DNA from: Bartonella grahamii subsp. shimonis
GTDB lineage: Bacteria > Pseudomonadota > Alphaproteobacteria > Rhizobiales > Rhizobiaceae
DNA length: 64,000 nucleotides
Assembly (NCBI RefSeq): GCF_036327415.1
Contig: NZ_CP123961.1
Location: forward strand, 1,178,001 to 1,242,000
Direction of reading: 5' to 3'
Numbering within the stretch: the stretch's first letter is position 1; every line of letters begins with the position of its first letter. The notes beneath the pieces were generated by a model. The model saw only the letters and a list, made by a program, of their open reading frames with translations, had not been told where the DNA came from and searched no databases. The translations under genes and the position numbers were made by a program. Shown one piece after another: positions 41,301 to 50,483 of this stretch.

Positions 41301-42539
41301 CGTGTTAGTTATGGTGCCCATATTTTTGTTGATGATGGTGATGTGGTTAAACGTGGCCAACGTATAGCAGAATGGGATCCTTATACACGTCCAATTTTAA
41401 CGGAAGTTGAAGGCTATGTGGGTTTTGAAGATATGGTTGATGGTTTATCTGTCACTGAAACAGCTGATGAATCTACGGGTATTACGAAGCGTTTGGTGAT
41501 TGATTGGCGCGCTAATCCACGTGGTGCAGATCTTAAACCAGCCATTATTATCCACGCAGATAAAGAAGGTGAATCCATTGCTAAATTGTATAAGGGAGGT
41601 GAAGCCCGTTATATGATGTCAGTGGAAACTATTCTTTCTGTTGAGCTTGGCGCTCATGTTAAGGCTGGTGATGTTATTGCTCGTTTGCCAATGGAAAGTG
41701 CTAAGACGAAAGATATTACGGGTGGTTTACCACGTGTGGCTGAGCTTTTTGAGGCGCGTCGTCCAAAGGATCATGCGATTATTGCTGAAGTAAGTGGCAC
41801 GATTCGATTCGGCCGTGGTTATAAGAATAAACGTCGTATCATTATTGAACCAAATGATGAAACTCTTGAGGCAGTAGAATATTTGATTCCAAAAGGTAAG
41901 TTGTTTCACTTCCAAGAAGGTGATCAAATTGAAAAGGGAGATTATATCCTTGATGGTAATCCAGCACCTCATGATATCTTGGCGATTAAGGGGGTTGAAG
42001 CTTTGGCATCTTACCTTGTTAATGAGATTCAGGAGGTTTATCGTTTGCAGGGGGTCCTTATTAATGATAAACACATTGAAGTGATTGTTCGTCAAATGTT
42101 GCAAAAAGTTGAAATTACTGAATCTGGAGATTCAGGATATATTCCAGGTGATAATGTTGATCGTATTGAACTTGATGAGATAAATGATAATTTGATTGCA
42201 GAAGGGAAAAAACCTGCATCTGGTAATCCCATTCTTCTTGGAATTACAAAAGCTTCTCTTCAAACGCCTTCTTTCATTTCGGCAGCATCGTTTCAGGAAA
42301 CAACACGTGTTCTTACTGAAGCAGCAGTTTCTGGTAAAATTGATACGTTGCAAGGACTTAAAGAGAACGTTATTGTCGGTCGTCTTATTCCAGCAGGCAC
42401 GGGTGGTACGATTTCTCAAATCCGTCGTATTGCTGCAGTTCGTGATGATTTGATTGTAGATGAGCAGCGTAAGTCTAGTAATAATGAAGTGGCTAAGGCT
42501 ATGTTGACAAATATGACAACCGACGCCGTTGCTGAATAA
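38328..42539 (+). CDS. rpoC: RNA polymerase beta' subunit
   Basis: The ATG at 38328 with GAAGGAGAA upstream gives 1403 residues; a TTG five codons earlier (38313) is part of the ribosome binding site region and is rejected. The zinc ribbon ([20 protein letters not shown]) is near the N-terminus, the catalytic [12 protein letters not shown] holds the three aspartates that bind magnesium, and the second zinc site includes [13 protein letters not shown]. The bridge-helix and trigger-loop region ([15 protein letters not shown]) is intact. It ends at a strong terminator, so the operon stops here. Confidence 0.98.
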   Translation: MNHEVMNLFNPQAPAQTFDSIRISIASPEKILSWSYGEIKKPETINYRTFKPERDGLFCARIFGPIKDYECLCGKYKRMKYKGIICEKCGVEVTLSRVRRERMGHIELAAPVAHIWFLKSLPGRISTLLDLTLKDIERVLYFENYIVTEPGLTSLKLHQLLSEEEYMLAIDEFGEDQFTAMIGAEAIYELLAGMELNKIANDLRLQLAETTSELKQKKLIKRLKIVENFLESGNKPEWMIMKTIPVIPPDLRPLVPLDGGRFATSDLNDLYRRVINRNNRLKRLIELRAPGIIVRNEKRMVQEAVDALFDNGRRGRVITGANKRPLKSLSDMLKGKQGRFRQNLLGKRVDYSGRSVIVTGPELKLHQCGLPKKMALELFKPFIYARLDAKGYSSTVKQAKKLVEKEHPEVWDILDEVIREHPVLLNRAPTLHRLGIQAFEPILIEGKAIQLHPLVCTAFNADFDGDQMAVHVPLSLEAQLEARVLMMSTNNILHPANGAPIIVPSQDMVLGLYYLSIVSEKEPGEGMAFSDIGELHYALENKVVTLHTKIKGRVKNISKDGKEVSKLYDTTPGRLIIGELLPRNSDISFDLVNQEMTKKNISKMIDHVYRHCGQKETVIFCDRIMQLGFSYACRAGISFGKDDMVIPDSKSRLVAETEALAKEYEQQYNDGLITQGEKYNKVVDAWGKCTDRVADEMMKRIQAVDFDPKTGRQRPMNSIYMMSHSGARGSANQMRQLAGMRGLMAKPSGEIIETPIISNFKEGLTVNEYFNSTHGARKGLADTALKTANSGYLTRRLVDVAQDAIISAVDCGTAKGLTMQPIVDAGQIVASLGQRILGRTALVDILHPVSGEVILEGGAMIEEADVAKIEEAGIQSVQIRSALTCETRLGVCAKCYGRDLARGTPVNQGEAVGVIAAQSIGEPGTQLTMRTFHLGGTAQVVDSSYLEASYEGKVEIRNRNVVRNSEGHLVVMGRNMAILIKDELGKERVVHRVSYGAHIFVDDGDVVKRGQRIAEWDPYTRPILTEVEGYVGFEDMVDGLSVTETADESTGITKRLVIDWRANPRGADLKPAIIIHADKEGESIAKLYKGGEARYMMSVETILSVELGAHVKAGDVIARLPMESAKTKDITGGLPRVAELFEARRPKDHAIIAEVSGTIRFGRGYKNKRRIIIEPNDETLEAVEYLIPKGKLFHFQEGDQIEKGDYILDGNPAPHDILAIKGVEALASYLVNEIQEVYRLQGVLINDKHIEVIVRQMLQKVEITESGDSGYIPGDNVDRIELDEINDNLIAEGKKPASGNPILLGITKASLQTPSFISAASFQETTRVLTEAAVSGKIDTLQGLKENVIVGRLIPAGTGGTISQIRRIAAVRDDLIVDEQRKSSNNEVAKAMLTNMTTDAVAE

Positions 42540-42561
42540 TTTAAATACAACATCACATAAT

Positions 42562-42599
42562 ATAAAAACGTCTGAATAGAGAGTTCAGACGTTTTTTAT
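42562..42599 (+). terminator. Intrinsic terminator after rpoC
   Basis: AAAACGTCTGAA (42564-42575) pairs with TTCAGACGTTTT (42584-42595) with a short loop and a T tract. It is the strongest terminator in the window and ends the rplJL-rpoBC unit. Confidence 0.92.
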
Positions 42600-43384
42600 C
42601 TCGAAATGCAGAAGTTGCATATTCTCCTAAAAAATATCAAAAATTATAAGGCAATAGTTATTTTAAACATCTTTAGTGGCTTATTATTTTGTAACGAAGC
42701 TTATCTTTTTTTGTAATTTGACACTAGGTTTTGTGCTAAGTGGGAAGAGATAGGAATAGGTAGTAATTTGTTGTTTTTATGTACAATTTTTACCATTAAA
42801 TGCGCGTTTTGTCAAAATAGATTTTGACGCCTAAAATTGCGGAATTTACCGAAAATCAGAAAAAAGAGCGTTTTCATAGTAAAAATGAGAGAAGGTTTTG
42901 AAAGGTCTTTAAAAATCCTTTGAGAACCACTTAAAGACTCTTTTAAAAAAATAAATTGGTACAAAACCTGCTGGCAAAATATACAAAATCTAGTGATAAG
43001 CTACATTTTTGTTACTTTATTTTAAAGTTTCTTAATTTCTAAAAGCAGTATAAAATTTTTCCAAAATATGTGAAACTCAAAAGCCATATTCAAGGAAAAG
43101 AGTTGATTATCTACAAATAAAATAATGATTGATTTTGAATTTTAGAAAAATTGTTGGTCGATATCTTCTATAAAGATTTAAAAGGGCTTATAATGAAAGA
43201 CCAATAGTCTTTTCTGTAATCTAAAAAATAATTGGTTCTCTACTATACAATACTTGTATGACAAGAATGTATTTTCTTATAAATTAGAATGCAGGAAAGT
43301 AGAAATTAGAGTGCTTAACTGAAGTTTTATAAAAAATAGATATATTTCTTATAACAATGTGATCTATGAAGACAGAATTATAAA
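42600..43384. other. Gene-free spacer between rpoC and the merR remnant
   Basis: About 785 bases with no supported reading frame on either strand, and strong A/T bias. In many relatives rpsL-rpsG-fusA follow rpoC; none is here. The frame on the minus strand at 43284-43526 is antisense to the MerR remnant and is not a gene. Confidence 0.6.
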
Positions 43385-43748
43385 ATGTACGGATATTATT
43401 CAATTGGAGAATTAACACGTGAGTTTTCAATAACAGCTCGGATTTTACGTTATTTATGAAGAAGAGGGGCTTCTTATCCCTTTCCGGCGTGGAAATACAC
43501 GGCTTTATACACAAACGGATCGTCATAAGTTAAAACAAATACTGCGCGCTAAAAGAGTTAAATTTTCGTTGTCTAAAATATCTGATATGTTGACAATGGT
43601 TGGAAAAATACCTGATGATAAGAAAAAGCTTAAGAAATTAATTGCAGGAATTCATAAAAAACGAGCTGATTTAAAGCAGATGCAGCATGGTATTGATGAT
43701 CTTATACAGGATTTAGAACGAATTGAGGAGATTTTTTTGAGAGCTTAG
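43385..43748 (+). pseudogene. MerR-family regulator gene with a single-base frameshift
   Basis: Translation from ATG 43385 gives YSIGELTREFSITARILRYL and then TGA. Dropping one T from the run near 43457 restores a continuous MerR protein of about 120 residues: the winged helix continues as YEEEGLLIPFRRGNTRLY, then TDRHKLKQILRAKRVKFSLSK, and a dimerisation coiled coil ending in ERIEEIFLRA with TAG at 43746. It resembles LiuR-like alphaproteobacterial MerR proteins; no metal-binding cysteines are seen. With only one lesion the decay is recent or is a sequencing error. Confidence 0.8.
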
Positions 43749-43966
43749 CGGAGCTGGGGGTAATCATTGATTATAATATCTGCTTTTAGGCAATTTTTTT
43801 ATTAAAGAGATAGGTTATACTATCTCTAAGGGGAATCTTTAACACTGTGTAAAATGTGTAAGTCATTTAAAGAAATAGAGTGTTTGAAAAAAGCTGCAAA
43901 GGTATTTCGGCAGTATATTGCTCCTTGATAAGCAAAAAAATCTTTTTTATAAAGAAAGTAAAAACA

Positions 43967-44656
43967 ATGGCAGTTTCTCCTATGAGTGTTTTTCAATCTA
44001 TTTTGTCACGAAAGTCAATTCGCGCTTTTACTGATCAGCCAGTTAGTTTGGAAACAATCAAAGAAATCTTAAAATTTGCAGCACGTGCACCATCTGGAAC
44101 AAATATTCAGCCATGGCAAGTGATTGTGCTTACAGGAAGTGTATTACAGAAAGTAGGGAAAGAGCTTTCACAACTTGTGTTATCAGGTGTAAAAGGAGAG
44201 CGTGAATATAATTATTATCCGCGTCAGTGGCGTGAACCTTACATTTCAAGGCGACGAAAAGTTGGTTTGGATCTTTATCAGAGTCTTGGAATTCAAAAAG
44301 GTGATGAAGAAAAAATACTTCATCAAAAGGCACGAAATTTTTTATTTTTTGATGCACCTGTAGGACTCTTATTTACAATGGATCACGACATGGAAATGGG
44401 GAGTTGGCTTGATTTGGGTATGTTTATGCAGACCATTATGTTAGCTGCACGTGGATTTGGATTAGATACCTGTCCTCAAGCTGCTTTTGCTGACTATCAT
44501 AAACAGATTCGTATGCTTTTATCTATTCCTTCTGATCGTCATATTATCTGTGGTATGGCACTTGGTTATCGCGATATGAGTGCTCCAGAAAATAATTTTG
44601 AGACAGAACGAGAATCGTTAGAAAATTTTGTACGTTTCATTGAAACATACCCATAA
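43967..44656 (+). CDS. Nitroreductase-family FMN oxidoreductase
   Basis: The protein (229 residues from ATG 43967) fits the nitroreductase fold: SILSRKSIRAFTDQPVSLETIKEIL with the FMN-binding RKSIR, AARAPSGTNIQPWQVIVL, and GLDTCPQAAFADYHKQIR, then the C-terminal GMALGYRD. The family reduces nitro groups, quinones or flavins with NAD(P)H; the native substrate is unknown. The frame is open to 43880, but the N-terminal extension is unlike the family. A second ATG at 43982 is possible. No obvious operon partner. Confidence 0.88.
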   Translation: MAVSPMSVFQSILSRKSIRAFTDQPVSLETIKEILKFAARAPSGTNIQPWQVIVLTGSVLQKVGKELSQLVLSGVKGEREYNYYPRQWREPYISRRRKVGLDLYQSLGIQKGDEEKILHQKARNFLFFDAPVGLLFTMDHDMEMGSWLDLGMFMQTIMLAARGFGLDTCPQAAFADYHKQIRMLLSIPSDRHIICGMALGYRDMSAPENNFETERESLENFVRFIETYP

Positions 44657-45007
44657 AATATTTTATATAATTAAGCATACGCTTTGAAGAAATTGGTGCA
44701 TTATGAAAAATATTTCCGATAAGAATTTCTTATTCTTATTGAATTTTGATGTTGCATATTAACACTTATTTTACTACGTTTGGAACATTAAGAGCGATGA
44801 CTCTAGGGGCATTATCCATTTTTAAGGTTGGTTGATGGAAAGCGCTATAGAAAGAAAGTGTTGGGTGGTAGCAAGACGAGCGACGTTCGTATTTATTGCT
44901 GTCATTTTTCTAGTTTATCTCGCAATCTGATTTTAAGCGGGACAAACGTTATGAAAAAGCATATATGCTCAAGCTGTACTATAGTTTTTATAGTTTTGAG
45001 GTGATAC
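44657..45007. other. Spacer between nitroreductase and sdaA
   Basis: The 351 bases hold one possible 31-residue reading frame (44835-44930), described separately, and otherwise AT-rich sequence with no clear terminator or promoter. Confidence 0.5.
44835..44930 (+). CDS. Possible 31-residue single-helix membrane peptide
   Basis: The frame ATG-TGA encodes a charged start (MESAIERKCWVVARRA) followed by a hydrophobic helix (TFVFIAVIFLVYLAI) that ends at the stop. AAGG lies eight bases upstream of the ATG (44824-44827). Positive residues before the helix are those expected for N-in topology. It resembles the general build of small membrane proteins; no family is recognised. It could also be chance in AT-rich DNA. 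It lies 77 bases before sdaA in the same direction. Confidence 0.35.
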   Translation: MESAIERKCWVVARRATFVFIAVIFLVYLAI

Positions 45008-46399
45008 GTGTTTCTATCTGTTTTTGAACTTTTTAAAATTGGGATTGGTCCTTCTAGCTCACATACGATGGGGCCGATGACGGCTGCTAATATGTTTTTG
45101 CAAGAGATAGGAGATTTTTCTCAGTCGTCTGATATTCAAGTTTCTCATATACGTGTTTATCTTTATGGTTCTTTAGCTTTCACGGGTATTGGTCATGCAA
45201 CAGATAGGGCTATCATATTAGGACTTTTAGGAGAAAAAGCTTCTACTGTTGATCCTGATAGCATAGGGGTTTTGTTAGAAAAAGTTATACGTGAAAAAAA
45301 AGTGCAACCAGAAGGCCATCCCACTTATCAGTTTGATGTGCAACGTGATCTCATTTTTGAACGAAAGAAAATCCTCCCTGGACATACAAATGGACTAGCC
45401 TTTGAAGGACTTAATACTGATGGGAATGTTCTGTTGCGGCAAATTTATTATTCTATCGGTGGTGGCTTTGTTGTGACTGAGGATGAATTAAGCCATATGA
45501 ATGATAATATACAACCAGAAGCATTTGAGGTACCATATCCATTTGATTCTGCTCGTACAATGTTATCAATGGCAGAAAAATCAGGACTTTCAATTGCTGA
45601 AATGAAACGCTTAAATGAAGAAACAAAGATAGAGCGTTCTTCTCTTGATACAGGGCTTGATGAAATTTTTTCAGCGATGACAAATTGCATTGATAGAGGT
45701 CTTTCACAAGAAGGTGAGTTGCCTGGTGGATTGCGTGTTCTAAGGCGTGCTAAAAAGCTGCATGAAACGCTTTTGAAAAATCAAAAGAAAAATTGCAATT
45801 ATCCACTTTGGGCAAATGATTGGCTTTCGGTATATGCTATAGCAGTCAATGAGGAAAATGCAGCAGGTGGTCGTGTTGTTACAGCCCCAACAAATGGGGC
45901 AGCCGGTGTTGTCCCAGCAGTTTTGCGTTATTATCTTCAATTTAATGATGATTCAGATCGAGATGGAATACATAATTTTCTATTAACGGCAGCAGCTATA
46001 GGCGGTGTTATCAAACATAATGCCTCTATTTCTGGTGCAGAAGTTGGGTGTCAAGGTGAAGTTGGAACAGCATCTTCAATGGCCGCAGCAGGGTTGACTG
46101 CAGCGTTAGGTGGAACACCAGCTCAAATTGAAAATGCGGCAGAAATTGCGCTTGAACATCATTTGGGAATGACATGTGATCCTGTTGCAGGTCTTGTACA
46201 AGTTCCTTGTATTGAGCGTAATGCAATGGGAGCTGTTAAGGCGGTAACGGCTTCTTCTCTTGCATTATATGGTAATGGAGATCATTTTGTTTCTCTTGAT
46301 ACTTGTATAGAAACAATGCGCCAGACTGGTCATGATATGAGTGAACGTTATAAAGAGACAAGCAAAGGTGGTCTTGCAGTTAATGCAATATCTTGTTAA
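45008..46399 (+). CDS. sdaA: L-serine ammonia-lyase (iron-sulfur type)
   Basis: The 463-residue single-chain enzyme deaminates L-serine to pyruvate and ammonia. The beta domain shows [16 protein letters not shown] and [15 protein letters not shown]; the alpha domain shows [34 protein letters not shown] and the cluster cysteine region [24 protein letters not shown]. The GTG start at 45008 is accepted because it gives the usual N-terminus; GAGGTGA lies just before it. Serine use as a carbon source is plausible in a host-adapted organism. Confidence 0.95.
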   Translation: MFLSVFELFKIGIGPSSSHTMGPMTAANMFLQEIGDFSQSSDIQVSHIRVYLYGSLAFTGIGHATDRAIILGLLGEKASTVDPDSIGVLLEKVIREKKVQPEGHPTYQFDVQRDLIFERKKILPGHTNGLAFEGLNTDGNVLLRQIYYSIGGGFVVTEDELSHMNDNIQPEAFEVPYPFDSARTMLSMAEKSGLSIAEMKRLNEETKIERSSLDTGLDEIFSAMTNCIDRGLSQEGELPGGLRVLRRAKKLHETLLKNQKKNCNYPLWANDWLSVYAIAVNEENAAGGRVVTAPTNGAAGVVPAVLRYYLQFNDDSDRDGIHNFLLTAAAIGGVIKHNASISGAEVGCQGEVGTASSMAAAGLTAALGGTPAQIENAAEIALEHHLGMTCDPVAGLVQVPCIERNAMGAVKAVTASSLALYGNGDHFVSLDTCIETMRQTGHDMSERYKETSKGGLAVNAISC

Positions 46400-47049
46400 A
46401 AGCTGGAACATTTTTCAATCTATAACTAGACTTTTTGGAGAGGGATCGTGTTTCCTGCTAAAGCTTATGTTTTTTTATTACTTATAAATTAAAATTCCAA
46501 TTTAATTCAGCAGCATGCTTAAAATAAATTTGAGATGCCTCTATACTTTCTTAACGAATAATAGCTTTTGCATGTAAGTTTGGAGGGAGAGTGTTGCTGA
46601 TATCTGTCTGATTTGTCTCTGAAATAGGAAAAAGTCTAATTTGGAAAAAATAAAAAAGCGTAAAGTAAAATTTTAGTGATCAACCTGCCATTATTTTTTG
46701 CTGGGTTTTATGGCTTTTAAAAGTTTTCATAGCCATATCTTTTAAGTAATGGAAGACTATGCATGACTGTCCAAGGAAAATTTGTTTTAAATCTGAATAA
46801 TTATGATGAGGTGAGAGAGAGTTTTAAAGCTTTTAATTTTTTAAAAGTGAAGATTTTTGGGTACCTAGTATGGTAAAAAAGACCTTGAAAAAAAACGCTA
46901 ATTTACAATAATTAAAGATATATTGGAGATATCTTTATAAATTCTGTAGCCCAAAAAAATTAAAATAAATAATAACGTATACATAAAAAATATTTATCAA
47001 AATTCTCGTGAGAATAGAATGCACACGATAGAACATTATTGTGTTACTC

Positions 47050-47280
47050 ATTTATAAGTTTTTTTTAAAGAAATATCTCTCAACGCTCCCAAACTCATTT
47101 CGCGATAGCATCTGTGAGTGGGTATAAAGGTAAATTCCATTGAGTCCCCCATCTTTATGCTTAATAAAAGGAGCACATTGAGCATGATCGCACACTTTGC
47201 CAGCTCCCTTATGCGGGGAAAAGTCCTTGGCATTTGAAACGGTTCATTATAGGCATTTTGAGTCTTTCTGGTACAGTTTC
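47050..47280 (-). pseudogene. Possible unrecognised gene remnant
   Basis: On the minus strand one frame reads ETVPERLKMPIMNRFKCQG and then stops; an overlapping frame reads SNAKDFSPHKGAGKVCDHAQ and continues through IKHKDGG to a TAA at about 47054. The local G+C content is clearly above that of the flanking spacer, and the two frames look like halves of one protein joined by a frameshift. I do not know the family. The 61-codon ATG frame at 47048-47233 lies in yet another frame and is not favoured. Confidence 0.3.
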
Positions 47281-47299
47281 ACGTCACACGCTCATCCCG

Positions 47300-47412
47300 T
47301 TTATAACATGCAAGAGAACGGTTTCGATTGATTCAACATACACAGATTTGAAATGAGAGAATCTTACGACATTCGAGATTCTCATCTAACATGAAAAATA
47401 ATAAACCATCTT
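47300..47412 (+). repeat. Dispersed intergenic repeat, copy 3
   Basis: GATTGATTCAACATA (47326-47340) is identical to 5346-5360. The central dyad is best preserved here: GAGAATCT and AGATTCTC (about 47366-47392) form eight perfect base pairs around an 11-base loop. The 3' block ATGAAAAATAATAAACCAT matches the AATAAATCAT end of copy 1. Confidence 0.65.
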
Positions 47413-47607
47413 TATAAATCAGTATCTTGCATATGAATAGTATAATGTAAGTTTTCCATGAATGGTATAAAATCTATAGAGTATTAGCACCTTTATCTAT
47501 AAAGGGAGAAAATCAGCACTATCATCCTTTTTTCAACTTTCAATGTTACAAAAGATCCTAGTACTTGAAATGATTCATAAGAGATATTTTGATTCCTTTT
47601 TAATAAG

Positions 47608-47730
47608 TTTATATGCCAATCTTTCTCGTGATGAGAAATCGAATAGTTTTGGCTTATTCAATATAAGAAGGAAAATAAGAGAATCTTATAAAAATCTCTT
47701 ATTGAAGATGTGAAAAATAAATTATATAAA
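47608..47730 (+). repeat. Dispersed intergenic repeat, copy 4
   Basis: The first block (47608-47632) matches copy 2 at 22 of 25 positions. Then come TTATTCAATATAAG, the central GAGAATCTTATAAAAATC with arms AAGAGA/TCTCTT, and GATGTGAAAAATAAATTAT. It lies about 280 bases after copy 3 in the same orientation. Confidence 0.65.
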
Positions 47731-48209
47731 TTAAAATCTTAGGAAATCGTTATCATGATATTTAATCTGATAATTTCTTTTATGTTTTTTATCGATAGTA
47801 TTTGTATTTTTAAATTTTCTTTGTCCGTTGAAAAAAATATCAATAAAAGAAGTTAGATTATTTTTTACAGTGTTTATGTTGTAGGGGGAGACCGTTATTG
47901 AGAGGGATTTTCCTTATTGAACTTTTACAATAATCCCTAAAATGATAAACCTTCACTCAATGAATCTATTCATTTTTTCCAGAAAGATATCAAGGACGAT
48001 TTTTTATATTAAATCCAAAAGCAGAAAAATATTGAGTATTTTTATGTCCTTAACAATGGTTTTATTGAAAGCTTAAAGGTATTGGATAATTGAAAAAGCT
48101 GTCAGTACAATTTCTAATGATTTAAGAAAGACGTATGTTTATCAAAAGTTTTTCTGAGACTGTAGAGATGGTTAATAATAAAATAATTTTTTAGAGATGG
48201 TCTGTAGAA

Positions 48210-48488
48210 TTAAGTGTTTGTTGCTCCTAGACGGATTTTAATAGGTACATTACCCGTTTGGCTCGCAACGCGTAAGTGAATGCGTACAGGAGGCATTATG
48301 AGACGACGGTTGCGCATTGTTTGGCAAATGAGAAGGTTAACAAGAGATTGTGTATCTAAGGTAGTTGAATTATATTTTAAACCAGCAAGTTTTGCGGCAG
48401 CATTGTGAAGAGAGCGCAATGAAAGGAGGGATGATTGCTTCAATAAAATTTCTTTTTTATGAAATAAAGCAAAAGCATTATCTGTCAT
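48210..48488 (-). CDS. Hypothetical protein, 92 residues
   Basis: The frame has an ATG at 48488 preceded by TTAGGATAG at good distance on the minus strand, and ends at a TAA 31 bases on from the end of the long spacer. The protein is basic, with a helical N-terminal half (LLKQSSLLSLRSLHNAAAKLAGL) and RLIMPPVRIHLRVASQTGNVPI toward the end. There is no signal peptide or membrane helix, and I recognise no domain. It lies 31 bases downstream of dacA in the same direction, so it may be in the same transcript. Confidence 0.5.
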   Translation of the reverse strand: MTDNAFALFHKKEILLKQSSLLSLRSLHNAAAKLAGLKYNSTTLDTQSLVNLLICQTMRNRRLIMPPVRIHLRVASQTGNVPIKIRLGATNT

Positions 48489-48519
48489 AATACTATCCTA
48501 ACGCAGAATTCAAAAACTT

Positions 48520-49869
48520 TTAGTAAGCTACAGTATAGCAGTTAAAATTTGCTTTCTTTAATGTAGAACAAGCATCAAATGCAGCTTTTTTTGATTGAAA
48601 CCCTGTAAATCGTGCTCGGTAATAACGCTGCCCATTTTTTTCAAACAGTTGCATGTGTGAAGATGCCTGCTTTAAAGTAGAAAAAGCTGCATTTTTTGCT
48701 TTTAAAAGCAGAGTTTTTGCTTGTTTTTCACTAGGAAGAGAACCAATTTGGATAGCCCATCCGGCGTTCGCGGACAAAGAGGCTGTTACAATTTTATGAG
48801 TCTCAACCGGTATAGTTTTTTGAGGGTTTGGTATTGGTATAATTACCTTATTTACAGCCGTTATTGCGATATTGGAGTTTTTAGGTTGTTCTGCAAATGC
48901 TGTCAACATAGTTGAAATTTCATCGTCAAAATCACTTGAATCAGCTTTAATGGTTGGTATAGGAGTATTGGCGCCAGTGGGTAGGTGATAGCGTGCAGAA
49001 GCCATTAAACGTTCACCACTTTTCATTTGGCTTGCTTTTGGTAAATATTGATTCAATAAGCTAGCCATATGCTCGTCACGTGCAGTAGATGATTTACCTC
49101 CCATAACAACAGCTACAACAGAGCGCCCCTCAAGACGCATTGAAGTTGCTAAATTAGAACCTGACATTTGTGTGTATCCTGTTTTAATTCCATCGACACC
49201 TTTCATTATTTTAACGAGTTTATTGTGGCTGTTAATTGTACGTCCATGGAAATTAAAACTTTTTGTTTTGAACAATTTATATTGTTTTGGAAAATGTTTA
49301 CGTAAAGCTAATGACAAAGTAGCTATATCTCGTGCTGTAGTATAATTGTGCACATCCGGAAGTCCTGAAGCATTTGCGAAATGTGTATGTTTCATACCAA
49401 GTTTACGAGCTTTTACTGTCATCATTTGAGCAAATTTTTTTTCACTACCTCCAAGATATTCTGCAATGGCAGCAGCAACATCATTTGCGGATCTTGTAAT
49501 GAGTGCTTTAGCTGCTGCTTCTGCAGAAATTGTTTGGCCTGCTTTAAAACCAATTTTTGTCGGTGGACGCATTGCTGCATAATGTGAAACAGGAATTGGT
49601 GTATTTGGTGTCACACGACGCATCTGCATAGCTTCAAAGAGTAAGTACAATGTCATCATTTTTGTTAAAGAAGCAGGATAACGTTTCAGTGTTGCATTGG
49701 CTTGAAATAGAGTTTTTCCCGTGGTAGCATCTATAACAATAGCGGCATACTTATCAGGATAGGCTCCTTGAGGTGTCGCTGATGCCCAACAGTAAGAAAA
49801 AGCTAACATAACAAAAGAAATTGTTATTTTTTTATAGTAGCGCATAATTTTTTGATAGTTAATATACAC
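48520..49869 (-). CDS. dacA: D-alanyl-D-alanine carboxypeptidase with SPOR domain
   Basis: The 449-residue protein is a periplasmic low-molecular-weight penicillin-binding protein (peptidase S11) that trims peptidoglycan pentapeptides. It has a signal peptide (ITISFVMLAFSYCWASA), the catalytic SLTK, the SAN motif (RSANDVAAA), and KTG in GVDGIKTGYT. The C-terminal 80 residues (AGWAIQIGSLPSEKQAKTLL...FNCYTVAY) form a SPOR domain, which binds denuded septal glycan. I keep the GTG start at 49869, but the ATG at 49845 would give a more compact signal peptide. It is divergent from clpS. Confidence 0.93.
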   Translation of the reverse strand: MYINYQKIMRYYKKITISFVMLAFSYCWASATPQGAYPDKYAAIVIDATTGKTLFQANATLKRYPASLTKMMTLYLLFEAMQMRRVTPNTPIPVSHYAAMRPPTKIGFKAGQTISAEAAAKALITRSANDVAAAIAEYLGGSEKKFAQMMTVKARKLGMKHTHFANASGLPDVHNYTTARDIATLSLALRKHFPKQYKLFKTKSFNFHGRTINSHNKLVKIMKGVDGIKTGYTQMSGSNLATSMRLEGRSVVAVVMGGKSSTARDEHMASLLNQYLPKASQMKSGERLMASARYHLPTGANTPIPTIKADSSDFDDEISTMLTAFAEQPKNSNIAITAVNKVIIPIPNPQKTIPVETHKIVTASLSANAGWAIQIGSLPSEKQAKTLLLKAKNAAFSTLKQASSHMQLFEKNGQRYYRARFTGFQSKKAAFDACSTLKKANFNCYTVAY

Positions 49870-50105
49870 TTGCAGTATCCTATTTCTCCATTTATCTTAA
49901 AAAACTTCTATAAAGCTTCCTTTTCTGTAACTTTTTTATGCAGTTTAAACGAATGGTATTACTAATTTGTTTACAGAAGTTATTTTCTGAGTGAGTGATT
50001 GAAGTCTAACTATAGAGAGAAAGTTTTTCTCTTATACAAACAGGTATTGCAATAGTTATGAAAGAATTTAAAATTAATAAAAAATGTGCTTCATAGGAAA
50101 CGATA

Positions 50106-50477
50106 ATGGGACAGACGCTCATAACAAACTCTATAGCTCATATTATGCATAATGAAAAGAGCAAAAATGGTGATGAAGGTAGGCATGGTGCGGTTATAAT
50201 ACCTAAGGCTAAAGCAAAACTCCAAAAACCTAAATTATATCGCGTTCTTTTACTTAATGATGATTACACACCTATGGATTTTGTTGTTTTCGTTTTGAAG
50301 AACTTTTTTAAAAAAAATTTCGAAGAGGCAACACGGATTATGTTAAATGTTCATCACAATGGGATAGGTGAATGTGGAACTTATACTTATGAAGTCGCTG
50401 AAATGAAAATAGTACAAGTGAGGGAATGTGCACGTCAAAATGAACATCCGTTACAATGTGTAATGGAATGGAAGTGA
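50106..50477 (+). CDS. clpS: ClpS, N-end rule adaptor for ClpA
   Basis: The 123-residue protein has a flexible N-terminal tail and the ClpS core: [20 protein letters not shown], whose NDD and M residues line the pocket for destabilising N-terminal residues, [19 protein letters not shown], and the C-terminal HPLQCVMEW. It delivers N-degron substrates to ClpAP. clpA begins six bases after its stop, so the pair is co-translated. The ATG at 50106 gives a long tail; a second ATG at 50145 (MHNEKSKNG) is possible. Confidence 0.95.
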   Translation: MGQTLITNSIAHIMHNEKSKNGDEGRHGAVIIPKAKAKLQKPKLYRVLLLNDDYTPMDFVVFVLKNFFKKNFEEATRIMLNVHHNGIGECGTYTYEVAEMKIVQVRECARQNEHPLQCVMEWK

Positions 50478-50483
50478 GGAATT

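Larger units (their letters stand above)
46400..48209. other. 1.8 kb decayed spacer between convergent genes
   Basis: This is the longest gene-poor stretch in the window. It holds dispersed-repeat copies 3 and 4, a dyad ATTCTC/GAGAAT (47002-47015 region), an inverted pair TATGGCT (46709-46715) and AGCCATA (46731-46737), and a minus-strand stretch (47050-47280) in which two open frames abut and look like a frameshifted protein remnant. I do not recognise the remnant. No intact gene is supported. Confidence 0.6.

Noticed and set aside
43284..43526. 80-codon minus-strand frame
   Set aside because: It is antisense to the MerR remnant, which has clear homology on the plus strand.
47048..47233. 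61-codon ATG frame on the minus strand
   Set aside because: It overlaps the better remnant reading in other frames and resembles no known protein.
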